Below are positions 56,239 to 64,000 of a stretch of 64,000 bases of DNA, in pieces. The translations under genes were made by a program, and so were the position numbers. The notes beneath the pieces are model-generated. The model did no database searches. It was not told where the DNA came from and saw only the letters and a list, made by a program, of their open reading frames with translations. Location of the stretch: NCBI GenBank assembly GCA_035565355.1, contig DATMSM010000091.1, forward strand, positions 3,193 to 67,192, written 5' to 3'. Positions within the stretch are counted from its first letter, which is position 1. Each line of letters starts with the position of its first letter. The DNA comes from Ga0074130 sp035565355 (GTDB lineage Bacteria > Pseudomonadota > Gammaproteobacteria > Burkholderiales > Rhodocyclaceae).

Positions 56239-56600
56239 ATCTTTCCGGCTTCACGCTCGCCGTCTTGGCCGGTCTGCTCTGCGGCAGCCTGCAGGCCGAA
56301 CCCTTGCGCGACCCGACCCGCCCGCCCGGCAGCAGCGAATACGCCCCCGGCCAGGCCGACAGCGGCCTGCAAAGCATCGTTCGCCGCGAAGGCCAAAAAC
56401 CGCGCGCACTGATCAATGGTGAAATGGTCGCGCTTGGTGAGAAGGTCGGCGGCCCCGCCGGCAGCCAGCGCCTGATCGCCATCAATGAAGACAACGTGGT
56501 TCTGCGCGACGAGCAAGGCAATCGCGAAACCCTGCAACTAACGCCGACGGTCAGCAAGACCCTGACCAAACCCAACTCTTCCGCATCCCGCCAACCATGA
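56223..56600 (+). CDS. mshK: MSHA biogenesis protein MshK (PilP-like)
   Basis: 125 aa exported protein. Signal peptide MARCLNLSGFTLAVLAGLLC with cleavage near LQA, then EPLRDPTRPPG, a PilP/MshK hallmark, and a small beta domain (ALINGEMVALGEKVGGPAGS). Likely periplasmic bridge from MshI/J to the secretin. Overlaps mshL by four bases. Confidence 0.86.
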   Translation: MARCLNLSGFTLAVLAGLLCGSLQAEPLRDPTRPPGSSEYAPGQADSGLQSIVRREGQKPRALINGEMVALGEKVGGPAGSQRLIAINEDNVVLRDEQGNRETLQLTPTVSKTLTKPNSSASRQP

Positions 56601-58312
56601 AGATGCCCATACGCCACCTCGCCCTGCCGCTCATCGCCGTATTGCTAGGCGCCTGCAGCCACTCCCAGTTTCGCAAGGACGAAACCCGCGACCAGATCGA
56701 CGCCGAGTTGCGCCAGGCACGCAACCAGATGGTCGCCGATGCAGCCGCTGAAAAAGCCCTGATGCCGCCGCTCGCCGTCATCAATCCGGTGCCGGAGGTG
56801 AAGGAACCGCGCTTCGACCTTTCCGTGGTCAACTCGCCGGCACCGCAGGTCTTCATGGCCATCGTCAGCGGCACACGCTACAACATGCTGATCACCCCGG
56901 ACGTTGCCGGCAACATCACCATCAGTCTCAAGGATGTCACCGTGCGCGAGGCGCTCGACTCGATCCGCGAACTCTACGGCTACGAGTACCGCATCCAGGG
57001 CAACCGCATCAGCATCCAGCCGAATACGCTGCAGACCCGGGTCTTCCAGATCAATTACCTGGCCGCCATGCGCTCCGGGGAAACCGAGTTGCGCGTGACC
57101 TCCAGCGCCGTCGGCAGCGGCAGCAACCCGAATATGACCGGTAGCAATATGGCCTATCCGAATCAGGTCATGCCGACGCAGACCGGTACCACGCCGAACA
57201 CCATGCAGCAGAGCACGATCACCTCGCGAGTGCGCACCACCTCGAAGCACGATTTCTGGGACAGCCTCAACACGGCCCTGCAGGCCATCGTGGGCACCGA
57301 GGGCGGCCGCAATGTGGTGGTCACGCCGAGCTCCGGCGTCGTCCTGGTGCGCGCCATGCCGGCGGAGATCCGCGCCATCGAGAACTATCTGCGCGCCACC
57401 CAGGCCATTGCCGACCGCCAGGTCATGCTGGAAGCCAAGATCATCGAGGTCACACTGAATGAGTCCTTCCAGGCCGGCGTGAACTGGGCCAGCTTTCACG
57501 GCGTGAACAACCGCGGCACGATCGGCAATCTGCGTCCGGGTACGGGCCTCGTACCAACCGGCAACCCCGATGCCTCCGCCATAGGAAACGGCTCGGTATC
57601 CACCATTCCCGGTGTCGCCGGCGGCATCGCCACCGCCGCATCGAGCACCGCCAACACCGGCTTCTTCGGCCTGGCCCTGCAGACCGCCAACTTCGCCGCC
57701 CTGATCAACTTCCTGGAAACCCAGGGCTCGGTGTCGGTGCTGTCCAGCCCGCGCGTTGCCACGCTCAACAACCAGAAGGCCGTGCTCAAGGTCGGTACCG
57801 ACGAGCTCTACGTCACCAACGTGACTACCAACACCACCACCAACGTCACCGGGAATTCCACATTCTCGCCCAGCGTCACGCTGCAGCCCTACTTCTCGGG
57901 CATCGCGCTCGATGTCACGCCACAGATCGACGAGGACGACAATATCGTCCTGCACATCCACCCCTCGGTCAGCACCGTGCAGGAAAAGGAAAAGAACATC
58001 GACCTCGGCACGCTCGGCCAGTTCAAGCTGCCGCTGGCCGCCTCGACCGTCAACGAAAGCGACAGCATCGTGCGCGCCAGAGACGGTCTCATCGTCGCCA
58101 TCGGCGGCCTGATGAGCCAGACCAGCATCATCGACCGCTCCGGCGTACCCGGCTCGCTCGGCAGCGATGCCGGCACGCTGCTCGGCCAGCGCGGCCGCAG
58201 CGCGCAGAAGCGTGAGCTGGTGATCCTGCTCAAGCCCACCCTGATCCGCAGCGACCGCCCGAGCCGCGAACTCGAAGACATCGCTGAGCGCTTCGAGAAA
58301 ATGGGGCGCTGA
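56597..58312 (+). CDS. mshL: MSHA secretin MshL
   Basis: 571 aa outer-membrane secretin. Lipoprotein signal with lipobox LLGAC, Cys20. The N-terminal secretin/STN domain (LITPDVAGNITISLKDVTVR) and N1 domains are followed by the pore-forming C-terminal domain with LSSPRVATLNNQKAVLKVGT and the conserved GGLM segment. A Ser/Gly/Asn-rich insert (about residues 175-215) precedes the pore domain. Forms the exit channel for the pilus. Confidence 0.94.
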   Translation: MKMPIRHLALPLIAVLLGACSHSQFRKDETRDQIDAELRQARNQMVADAAAEKALMPPLAVINPVPEVKEPRFDLSVVNSPAPQVFMAIVSGTRYNMLITPDVAGNITISLKDVTVREALDSIRELYGYEYRIQGNRISIQPNTLQTRVFQINYLAAMRSGETELRVTSSAVGSGSNPNMTGSNMAYPNQVMPTQTGTTPNTMQQSTITSRVRTTSKHDFWDSLNTALQAIVGTEGGRNVVVTPSSGVVLVRAMPAEIRAIENYLRATQAIADRQVMLEAKIIEVTLNESFQAGVNWASFHGVNNRGTIGNLRPGTGLVPTGNPDASAIGNGSVSTIPGVAGGIATAASSTANTGFFGLALQTANFAALINFLETQGSVSVLSSPRVATLNNQKAVLKVGTDELYVTNVTTNTTTNVTGNSTFSPSVTLQPYFSGIALDVTPQIDEDDNIVLHIHPSVSTVQEKEKNIDLGTLGQFKLPLAASTVNESDSIVRARDGLIVAIGGLMSQTSIIDRSGVPGSLGSDAGTLLGQRGRSAQKRELVILLKPTLIRSDRPSRELEDIAERFEKMGR

Positions 58313-58318
58313 CAGGCA

Positions 58319-59155
58319 ATGTATCTCGCCCATTTCGGTCTCAATGAACTGCCGTTCAGCATCACGCCGGACACGCAGTTCATTTACGCGGGCAGCAGCC
58401 ACCAGGGTGCACTCAATACCCTGATGATCGCGTATCGGACCGGCGAGGGCTTCATCAAGGTCACCGGCGAAGTCGGCACCGGCAAAACGCTTCTGTGCCG
58501 GCGCTTTTTGGCCTCGCTCGACCCGCATACGGTGGCCGCCTATATCCCCAACCCCATGCTGGAGCCGCGCGCACTGCTCGCCGCCGTGGCCGAAGAGCTC
58601 GGCGCAGAGCCCGGCAACGATGCGGCCTTCCTTATCAAGAGTATCAGCCGCCGCCTGCTTGATCTGGCAGCCGAGGGAAAGAGCGCACTGGTGTGTATTG
58701 ACGAGGCGCAGACCATGCCCCCGCTGACGCTGGAAAGCCTCAGGCTGCTATCGAATCTCGAGACCGAAAAACGTAAGCTGCTGCAGATCATCCTCTTCGG
58801 CCAGCCCGAGCTGGACGAGAAACTCGCGGCGCCGTCGGCGCGTCAATTGTTGCAACGCATCGTCTTCCATCACGACATCGCCCCCTTGCCCCGAGCCGAG
58901 CTGCAGTCCTACCTCGATCACCGCATGCAGGTCGCCGGCCATCGCGGCGAATCCCTGTTCCTGCCGGCGGCGACGCGCCAGATCCATCGCCACTCCGGCG
59001 GCACGCCGCGTCTCGTCAATATATTGGCGCACAAGGCGCTGATCTGCGCCTACGGTGCCGGCCGCCACCAGATCACGGCCGACATGGTGCGCCGCGCCGC
59101 CGCCGACACTCAGGGCGTAAAACCATCGCGCTGGTGGTGGCAGTTTGCCCTCTGA
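58319..59155 (+). CDS. mshM: MSHA biogenesis ATPase MshM (ExeA-like AAA)
   Basis: 278 aa. Begins MYLAHFGLNELPFSITPDTQ, as in ExeA/MshM. Walker A GEVGTGKT is at 50-57, Walker B ALVCIDEAQTMP at about 121-132, and the arginine/sensor segment HRHSGGTPRLVNILAHKAL is near 220-240. It has no membrane helix and no peptidoglycan-binding domain. Possibly helps secretin assembly, as ExeA does. Six bases separate it from both neighbours. Confidence 0.92.
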   Translation: MYLAHFGLNELPFSITPDTQFIYAGSSHQGALNTLMIAYRTGEGFIKVTGEVGTGKTLLCRRFLASLDPHTVAAYIPNPMLEPRALLAAVAEELGAEPGNDAAFLIKSISRRLLDLAAEGKSALVCIDEAQTMPPLTLESLRLLSNLETEKRKLLQIILFGQPELDEKLAAPSARQLLQRIVFHHDIAPLPRAELQSYLDHRMQVAGHRGESLFLPAATRQIHRHSGGTPRLVNILAHKALICAYGAGRHQITADMVRRAAADTQGVKPSRWWWQFAL

Positions 59156-59161
59156 AGATAC

Positions 59162-60280
59162 ATGAGCCTGATCAATGACATGCTGCGCGACCTCGATTCG
59201 CGCAACGCCGCCAGCAACGAGCGCAGCGGCCTCACCCACAACATCCGCGCCCTGCCGCCGCAGGCCGAGCGCCGCATGCACCCACTGGTGCTGATCTTGC
59301 TGGCCGCCACCGCCGGCGGCGCCGTGGTCTGGTTGCTGCAGAAAACCGCCGCCCCATCTGAAATCGCGCCCGCTGCAGCCGTCACCGCTACAGTCACCGC
59401 ACCGCCGCTGCCTGAGACCCACCCCGCACCACTTGTCGAAGAAGCACCGCCAGCAGCGGCAGCCGCCATCGAAACGCCACCGCTGCGCCTGGACACGCAG
59501 CTTGAGCAGTCATCGTCGCTACCTCAAGCTGCGCCGGTCGTCCCTAGCCCGCCTGCAACGCCGGCCGTAACGCCTGCGCCAACGCCGTCGGCGCCGAAAC
59601 CCAGTTTCCAGCCGCAGGCGCCTGTCGCCCAAACCAGCCCGCGCACACCCGACCCGGCCAGCCGCAGCATGGCCACGCCGCAAATATCGAAGCAGCCCGT
59701 GTTGGGCAACACGCCGGCAGAACAGGCCGAGAGCGAATATCGGCGTGGTATCGCCGCCATCCGCCGTGGCGACAGCGGCGAAGCCGGCGCCGCCTTGCGG
59801 GCGGCTCTGCGCTTGTCTCCGGCGCACATCGGCGCACGTGAGGCCCTGTTGGGACAGTTCACGGAACAGCAGCGTTGGCACGATGCCGAAACCCTGGCGC
59901 TGGATGGCGTCGGCCTGCTGCCGCAACGCAGCGACTGGGCCCTACTGGCGGCCCGTCTGATGTACGAGCGCGGCGAGATCGAGCTGGCACTGGAAACACT
60001 CAATCAGCACGCTGCTGCGGCGCGCCAGAATGCCGACTACCAGATCATGCACGCCCTGCTGCTGCAGCGCGCCGGCCGTCACGCCGATGCGGCGAACTGC
60101 TATCGCACCGCGCTGGCACTACGGCCCGGCGAAGGGCGCTGGTGGTTCGGCCTCGGTCGCGCACTGGATGCCGACCGCCGCGAAGCCGAAGCGCGCCAGG
60201 CCTACGAAAAGGCACGCGACAGCGGCAACCTGCCGCCGGAACTGCAGCAAAGCGTAGAGCGTCGCCTGCGGCAAGCCTGA
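59162..60280 (+). CDS. mshN: MSHA biogenesis TPR protein MshN
   Basis: 372 aa. A short cytoplasmic N-terminus (MSLINDMLRDLDSRNAASNE) precedes one membrane helix (LVLILLAATAGGAVVWLL). A Pro/Ala-rich linker of about 130 residues follows, and then four or five TPR-like repeats (YRRGIAAIRRGDSGEAGAAL; LLLQRAGRHADAANCYRTAL). Last gene of the rightward msh operon; probably a periplasmic scaffold. Confidence 0.9.
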   Translation: MSLINDMLRDLDSRNAASNERSGLTHNIRALPPQAERRMHPLVLILLAATAGGAVVWLLQKTAAPSEIAPAAAVTATVTAPPLPETHPAPLVEEAPPAAAAAIETPPLRLDTQLEQSSSLPQAAPVVPSPPATPAVTPAPTPSAPKPSFQPQAPVAQTSPRTPDPASRSMATPQISKQPVLGNTPAEQAESEYRRGIAAIRRGDSGEAGAALRAALRLSPAHIGAREALLGQFTEQQRWHDAETLALDGVGLLPQRSDWALLAARLMYERGEIELALETLNQHAAAARQNADYQIMHALLLQRAGRHADAANCYRTALALRPGEGRWWFGLGRALDADRREAEARQAYEKARDSGNLPPELQQSVERRLRQA

Positions 60281-60447
60281 GCCGCGGTGGACATGCCCGC
60301 TACAATGCGGGCTTCCGCCCCGACAAGCGCCGATCTTTGGTCAGCTGCGTGGGCAGCCTAAATATCCCCGCCCGAAAGTTGAAACTTTTCCCGGCTTTGC
60401 GTAGTCTTATCGTTTGTTTAACACCAACCCACGGAGACAACTTCGTT

Positions 60448-61143
60448 ATGGACACCAATACCCACCATTTCGGCTCGATTGCCCATACGCAAGCCGCCGA
60501 ACCGCACCGGGTACTGCGCAACACCTATGCGCTGCTCGGCCTGTCCATGGTGCCGACCGCCATCGGCGCCGCCATTGGTACGACCCTGCTCGCCCCGCTG
60601 CTGTTCTCGGTCGGCATGGGCGTCAGTGCCATCGTTTTTCTGGTCGTCGCCTTCGGCATGATGTGGGCGATCCAGAAGAACCGCGATAGCGGCCTGGGCG
60701 TCGCCCTGCTGCTGGGCTTCACCTTCTTCATGGGCCTCTGGCTGGGCCCGCTGCTGTCGGTAGCCCTGCAGTTCCGCAACGGCGGCATGCTGATTGCCAT
60801 GGCCGCAGGCGGTACCGGCGCCATCTTCTTCACCCTGGCCGGCATCGCAGCAACGACCAAGCGCGATTTCAGCAATATGGGCAAGTTCCTGTTCGTCGGC
60901 CTGGTGCTGATCGTACTGGCTTCCCTCGCCAATATCTTCTTCCAGATCCCGGCCCTGTCGCTGGCGATTTCGGGCGTGGCGGTGCTGCTGTTCTCGGGCT
61001 TCATCCTGTACGACATCAACCGCATCGTGCACGGCGGCGAAACCAGTTATGTGTCGGCCACCCTGGCGGTGTACCTGAACATCTACAATCTGTTCACCAG
61101 CCTGCTGCACCTGCTGATGGCCTTTGCCGGCGAGCGTGACTAA
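60448..61143 (+). CDS. BAX inhibitor-1/YccA family membrane protein
   Basis: 231 aa with seven predicted membrane helices. The ATG at 60448 has ACGGAGAC upstream; longer frames run through mshN. The region LSLAISGVAVLLFSGFILYD ending with INRIVHGGETSYVSATLAVY is the conserved BI-1 signature. E. coli YccA modulates FtsH and YbhL is of unknown role; members can act as pH-sensitive Ca2+ leaks. A 167-bp gap without a gene separates it from mshN. Followed by a terminator. Confidence 0.93.
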   Translation: MDTNTHHFGSIAHTQAAEPHRVLRNTYALLGLSMVPTAIGAAIGTTLLAPLLFSVGMGVSAIVFLVVAFGMMWAIQKNRDSGLGVALLLGFTFFMGLWLGPLLSVALQFRNGGMLIAMAAGGTGAIFFTLAGIAATTKRDFSNMGKFLFVGLVLIVLASLANIFFQIPALSLAISGVAVLLFSGFILYDINRIVHGGETSYVSATLAVYLNIYNLFTSLLHLLMAFAGERD

Positions 61144-61165
61144 GCGCTGATAGGTAGCACCAAGG

Positions 61166-61193
61166 AAAACGGAGGCCCTGGCCTCCGTTTTTT
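61166..61193. terminator. Terminator between the BI-1 gene and rlmD
   Basis: Stem AAAACGGAGGC/GCCTCCGTTTT with loop CCTG, followed by TT. It lies between convergent genes. The flanking A and T runs make it usable in both directions. Confidence 0.88.
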
Positions 61194-61210
61194 ATTGGCC
61201 ATGGGCAAGC

Positions 61211-62527
61211 TCAAGGTCTCTCAAACAGCGCAATGGATTCAACATGCGAGGTCTGCGGGAACATATTGGCAATGCCCGCGCCCTTGAGGACATAGCCTTT
61301 TTCATGCACCAGGATGGCCGCATCGCGCGCCAGCGTGGCCGGGCTGCAGGACACATAGACGATGCGCTTTGGCGCATCCGCACCCAGCGCCTTGCACAGC
61401 TCGGCTGCACCTTCGCGCGGCGGGTCGATCAACATGCGGTCGAAATGACCAAGTGCGGCAATGCTTGCCTCGGTCGCTTCGAAGAGATTGGACACCCCGA
61501 ACTCGGTCCGCTCCGCCAGGCCATTCAGTTCGGCATTCAGCAAGGCGCGCTCGACCAGCGCCTTGGCGCCCTCCACGCCGACCACCGTGGCGCCGCTGCG
61601 CGCGATCGGCAGGGTGAAGTTGCCGATGCCGCAGAACATGTCGGCAATGCGCTCGCCCGGCTGCGGGTCGAGCAGCTTCATGGCGCGACGCAAGAGCATG
61701 CGGTTGATGCCGTGGTTGACCTGGGTGAAGTCTATCGGCCGGAACTGCATCTTCAGGCCGAATTCAGGCAGGGTGTAATACAGCGGCCCGGCATCGGCAG
61801 GATGAAATAAATGCACGGTCTCCGGTCCCTTGGGCTGGAGATAGACCGTTACCTGGTGCTCATCGGCAAAGGCGCGCAGCAGCGCTTCATCGTTGGCGGT
61901 CAGCGCTTCGATATGACGGAAGACCAGCGCAGTCTGCACATCGCCAATGGCCACCTCAATCTGCGGCAGACGGTCGGGGATGGACATCTGGCCGATCATG
62001 GCGCGCAGCGGCAGGATGAGCGCCGACACATGCGGCGGCACGACCTCACACTGCCCCATGTCCACCACATAGCTGCTGCGACGCTCGCGGAAACCGACCA
62101 GGACGCCGCCCTTTTTCTGCACATGCCGCACCGATAGCCGGGCGCGATAGCGATAGCCCCAGGCCGGGCCGGTGATCGGCGGATAGATGACTTCAGGCTT
62201 AAGCCGCGCCAGATGCCAGAAATCATCCTCCAGCACGCGCTGCTTGATCGAGGTCTGGGCCGTCGAGTCGAGATGCTGCATGCTGCATCCGCCGCAGGCC
62301 GCATAGTGCGGGCAGCGTGGCGTCACGCGCAGGCCTGAGACCTTGTGTATGCGCCCGACCAGCGCCTTTTCGAAGCTGGGTTTCCTGCGGTAGCTCGAAT
62401 ACTCGACCCGCTCGCCCGGCAAGGCACCTTCGATGAAAATGGCCTTGCCGTCTACGCGGGCAACACCTTGCCCGTCATGGTCAAGGGAATCGACCGTGGC
62501 AATCGGAGAATGGACAGCTTCTTGCAT
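61211..62527 (-). CDS. rlmD: 23S rRNA (uracil-1939-C5)-methyltransferase RlmD
   Basis: 438 aa RumA-type enzyme. N-terminal TRAM domain ([20 protein letters not shown]) with the 4Fe-4S ligands C72, C78, C81 and a fourth Cys in GQCEVV. The SAM-binding segment [16 protein letters not shown] and the catalytic Cys in [12 protein letters not shown] are intact. Divergent from the RoxA-type gene with a 41-bp gap. Confidence 0.95.
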   Translation of the reverse strand: MQEAVHSPIATVDSLDHDGQGVARVDGKAIFIEGALPGERVEYSSYRRKPSFEKALVGRIHKVSGLRVTPRCPHYAACGGCSMQHLDSTAQTSIKQRVLEDDFWHLARLKPEVIYPPITGPAWGYRYRARLSVRHVQKKGGVLVGFRERRSSYVVDMGQCEVVPPHVSALILPLRAMIGQMSIPDRLPQIEVAIGDVQTALVFRHIEALTANDEALLRAFADEHQVTVYLQPKGPETVHLFHPADAGPLYYTLPEFGLKMQFRPIDFTQVNHGINRMLLRRAMKLLDPQPGERIADMFCGIGNFTLPIARSGATVVGVEGAKALVERALLNAELNGLAERTEFGVSNLFEATEASIAALGHFDRMLIDPPREGAAELCKALGADAPKRIVYVSCSPATLARDAAILVHEKGYVLKGAGIANMFPQTSHVESIALFERP

Positions 62528-62568
62528 GAGAAAAGGGGCGGGAGAAAACCGGGGATTATAATCTGCCC

Positions 62569-63681
62569 ATGATTCCGACCCTACTCGGCGGCATGACCGC
62601 CAAAGAATTCCTCCGCGACTACTGGCAAAAGAAGCCCCTGCTGATCCGTGGTGCAGTGCCGAACTTCGGCGCCTGGCTGAACCGCGAGAGTACCATCGCG
62701 CTGGCCTGCCGCGACGACGCGGAAGCGCGACTGATCGCCAACGACAAGGAGGTATGGGAAGTCCGCCGCGGCCCCTTCGAAGCGAAAGACTTCAAGCGCC
62801 GCAAAGACTTGTGGACCGTGCTGGTACAGGGGGTGAACCTGATGCTGCCCGAGGGCGATGCGCTGCTGCGCGAATTCGACTTCATCCCGCATGCGCGCCT
62901 TGATGATCTCATGGTCAGCTATGCGGTAGATGGCGCCGGTGTCGGTCCGCATTTCGATAGCTACGATGTTTTCCTGTTGCAGGGCATGGGCCGCCGCCAC
63001 TGGCACATCAGTGAGCAGAAGGATCTACGCCTGAAGGATGATGTGCCGCTGAAGATACTCAGCCATTTCAAGGCCGAACAGGACTGGGTGCTGGAACCGG
63101 GCGACATGCTCTACCTGCCACCACAGTATGCGCACGATGGGATTGCCGTGGGTGATTGCATGACCTGGTCGATCGGCTTCCGCGCCGCGCCGGCGCAGGA
63201 GCTCATGGAAGGCTTTCTCGACTATCTGCAGGAACGCACGCTTCTGGCCGGTCGCTACGCCGACCCGGATCTCAAACTGCAGAAACACCCGGCGGAAATC
63301 AGCAAGGCCATGATAGATCAGGTGGCCGACATACTTGCCGAGATCAGCTGGAATCGGGGCGTGGTGCGAGATTTTCTCGGCAGCTACCTGACCGAACCCA
63401 AGCCGCATATCTACTTCGAGCCACCCGAAGCGCCCCTGAGCCATGCCCGCTTCGTCGCCAAGGCCCGCAAGAGTGGTGTACGCCTGGACCCGAAAACCCA
63501 GCTGTTGTTTGCCGGCACAGTGTTCTATATCAATGGCGAAGAATGCGAAGCCGAACCCGCCGACCGGGAGACGCTGCGGACGCTCGCCGACCGGCGCCTC
63601 CTGGCGAACTGCGCAAGCCTGGGTGAAGATGGGCTAGCCCTGCTCTATGCCTGGTATTGCGACGGATTTCTTCACATATGA
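62569..63681 (+). CDS. Ribosomal oxygenase, RoxA/YcfD type (JmjC cupin)
   Basis: 370 aa Fe(II)/2-oxoglutarate oxygenase. Iron ligands fit H128-x-D130 ([10 protein letters not shown]) and H189 ([12 protein letters not shown]). The N-terminus [22 protein letters not shown] and the C-terminal helical dimerisation and winged domain follow the YcfD layout. E. coli YcfD hydroxylates Arg81 of ribosomal protein L16. Some betaproteobacterial genomes annotate the same family simply as cupin-domain proteins. Confidence 0.9.
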   Translation: MIPTLLGGMTAKEFLRDYWQKKPLLIRGAVPNFGAWLNRESTIALACRDDAEARLIANDKEVWEVRRGPFEAKDFKRRKDLWTVLVQGVNLMLPEGDALLREFDFIPHARLDDLMVSYAVDGAGVGPHFDSYDVFLLQGMGRRHWHISEQKDLRLKDDVPLKILSHFKAEQDWVLEPGDMLYLPPQYAHDGIAVGDCMTWSIGFRAAPAQELMEGFLDYLQERTLLAGRYADPDLKLQKHPAEISKAMIDQVADILAEISWNRGVVRDFLGSYLTEPKPHIYFEPPEAPLSHARFVAKARKSGVRLDPKTQLLFAGTVFYINGEECEAEPADRETLRTLADRRLLANCASLGEDGLALLYAWYCDGFLHI

Positions 63682-63734
63682 CAACGGCAAACCGGCGGTA
63701 AACCCCGGGAAATCAGGGCCTGCCGCTACATTTG

Positions 63735-63748
63735 GTGACAGTTGTCAC
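63735..63748. promoter_or_regulatory. GTGACA-GT-TGTCAC inverted repeat upstream of the terminal lipoprotein gene
   Basis: Perfect 6-bp arms with a two-base centre, lying 25 bp before a TACAAT -10-like hexamer (63773-63778). Spacing and symmetry suggest a regulator site; identity unknown. Confidence 0.4.
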
Positions 63749-63860
63749 ACCAAGCCTGTAAAGCCCTTGTGCTACAATCTTCGACTGACTAGCGTCCAAA
63801 CTGGTCGCCCAACAGATTTTTGGGTCTTGTTTGCATCTTTATCGATAAAGGGAAAACCAA

Positions 63861-64000
63861 ATGAACAAGTCGCTCCTCCTCGCCGCCCTCTTCGCAATCG
63901 CCGCCGTTGGCTGCGCCAAGAAGGAAGAAGCTGCTCCGGCTCCGGTTGAAGCCCCGGCTGCTGCTCCGGCCGAAGCTCCTGCTGCCCCGGCTGCTGATGC
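63861..64000 (+). CDS. Small Ala/Pro-rich lipoprotein (partial, runs off window)
   Basis: ATG 63861 with AAAGGG upstream starts MNKSLLLAALFAIAAVGCAK, a lipoprotein signal with a lipobox-like AAVGC. The visible mature part is KKEEAAPAPVEAPAAAPAEA and continues as alternating Ala/Pro to the window edge at codon 46. Such low-complexity lipoproteins are common in betaproteobacteria, often tens of residues long and of unknown role. No stop codon is within the window. Confidence 0.75.
   Translation, partial: MNKSLLLAALFAIAAVGCAKKEEAAPAPVEAPAAAPAEAPAAPAAD

Noticed and set aside
56645..58528. 627-codon minus-strand frame opposite mshL and the start of mshM
   Set aside because: Spans a gene boundary on the other strand and has antisense-type composition.

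Overview
The window is about 62% G+C, densely coded, and looks like a chromosomal segment of a betaproteobacterium. The evidence is the set of housekeeping genes (leuA, pepN, purN, argD-argF-argG, yajQ, rlmD, rsgA), an aap-type amino-acid ABC transporter, a PEP-CTERM protein and a full MSHA-type (type IVb) pilus locus. The genus cannot be read from the sequence. There is no rRNA, CRISPR array or complete insertion sequence. One tRNA gene, tRNA-Ser(UGA), is present.

Layout. 0-4.5 kb: rsgA, mscL, a hypothetical gene, an Lrp/AsnC regulator divergent from leuA. 4.6-13.4 kb: a defence island between the leuA and pepN terminators. It holds a type I restriction-modification set (hsdR, hsdM, hsdS) with a Fic-domain/winged-helix gene translationally coupled to hsdM, followed by an HTH-nucleotidyltransferase plus HEPN-like pair (probable toxin-antitoxin). 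The fic gene and the pair each have their own operator-like palindromes. 13.4-19.5 kb: pepN, a YdjM-like membrane hydrolase, a tiny exported protein and purN on the minus strand; corA; a 42-residue basic protein gene. 19.8-28.6 kb: one giant gene for a cyclic beta-1,2-glucan synthase (2913 aa). 28.6-34.8 kb: AapM-AapQ-AapJ divergent from AapP, a GIY-YIG protein, a thiolase and a CbiB-like membrane protein. 35-42.7 kb: NudL-like Nudix hydrolase, class I glutamine amidotransferase, YajQ, a DinB-family protein, PpnP, ArgG, ArgF, ArgD and a hypothetical protein. 42.8-43 kb: tRNA-Ser and an extra copy of its 5' half. 43.2-60.3 kb: a PEP-CTERM protein and the MSHA pilus locus, split into two divergent operons (mshQ-C-D-O-P leftward, mshE-G-pilin-pilin-I-J-K-L-M-N rightward). 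60.4-64 kb: a BI-1 family membrane protein, rlmD, a RoxA/YcfD-type ribosomal oxygenase and the start of a small lipoprotein gene.

Functional grouping. The arginine genes form an apparent argD-argF-argG operon. The msh genes encode a complete assembly apparatus (ATPase, platform, inner-membrane alignment proteins, secretin, AAA ATPase, TPR protein, major and minor pilins, tip-like MshQ). The defence genes form an accessory module.

The most unusual signal is a pair of small insertions of about 130-145 bp. One lies at the 3' end of argF and the other at the 5' end of tRNA-Ser. Each leaves a partial copy of the target gene end, and each carries a related palindromic core of 50-57 bp whose stem shows compensatory changes. 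At argF the displaced copy encodes the same 17 C-terminal residues as the intact gene while 12 of the 17 codons differ synonymously. A simple tandem duplication does not explain this; acquisition of a foreign gene end by an integration-like event does.
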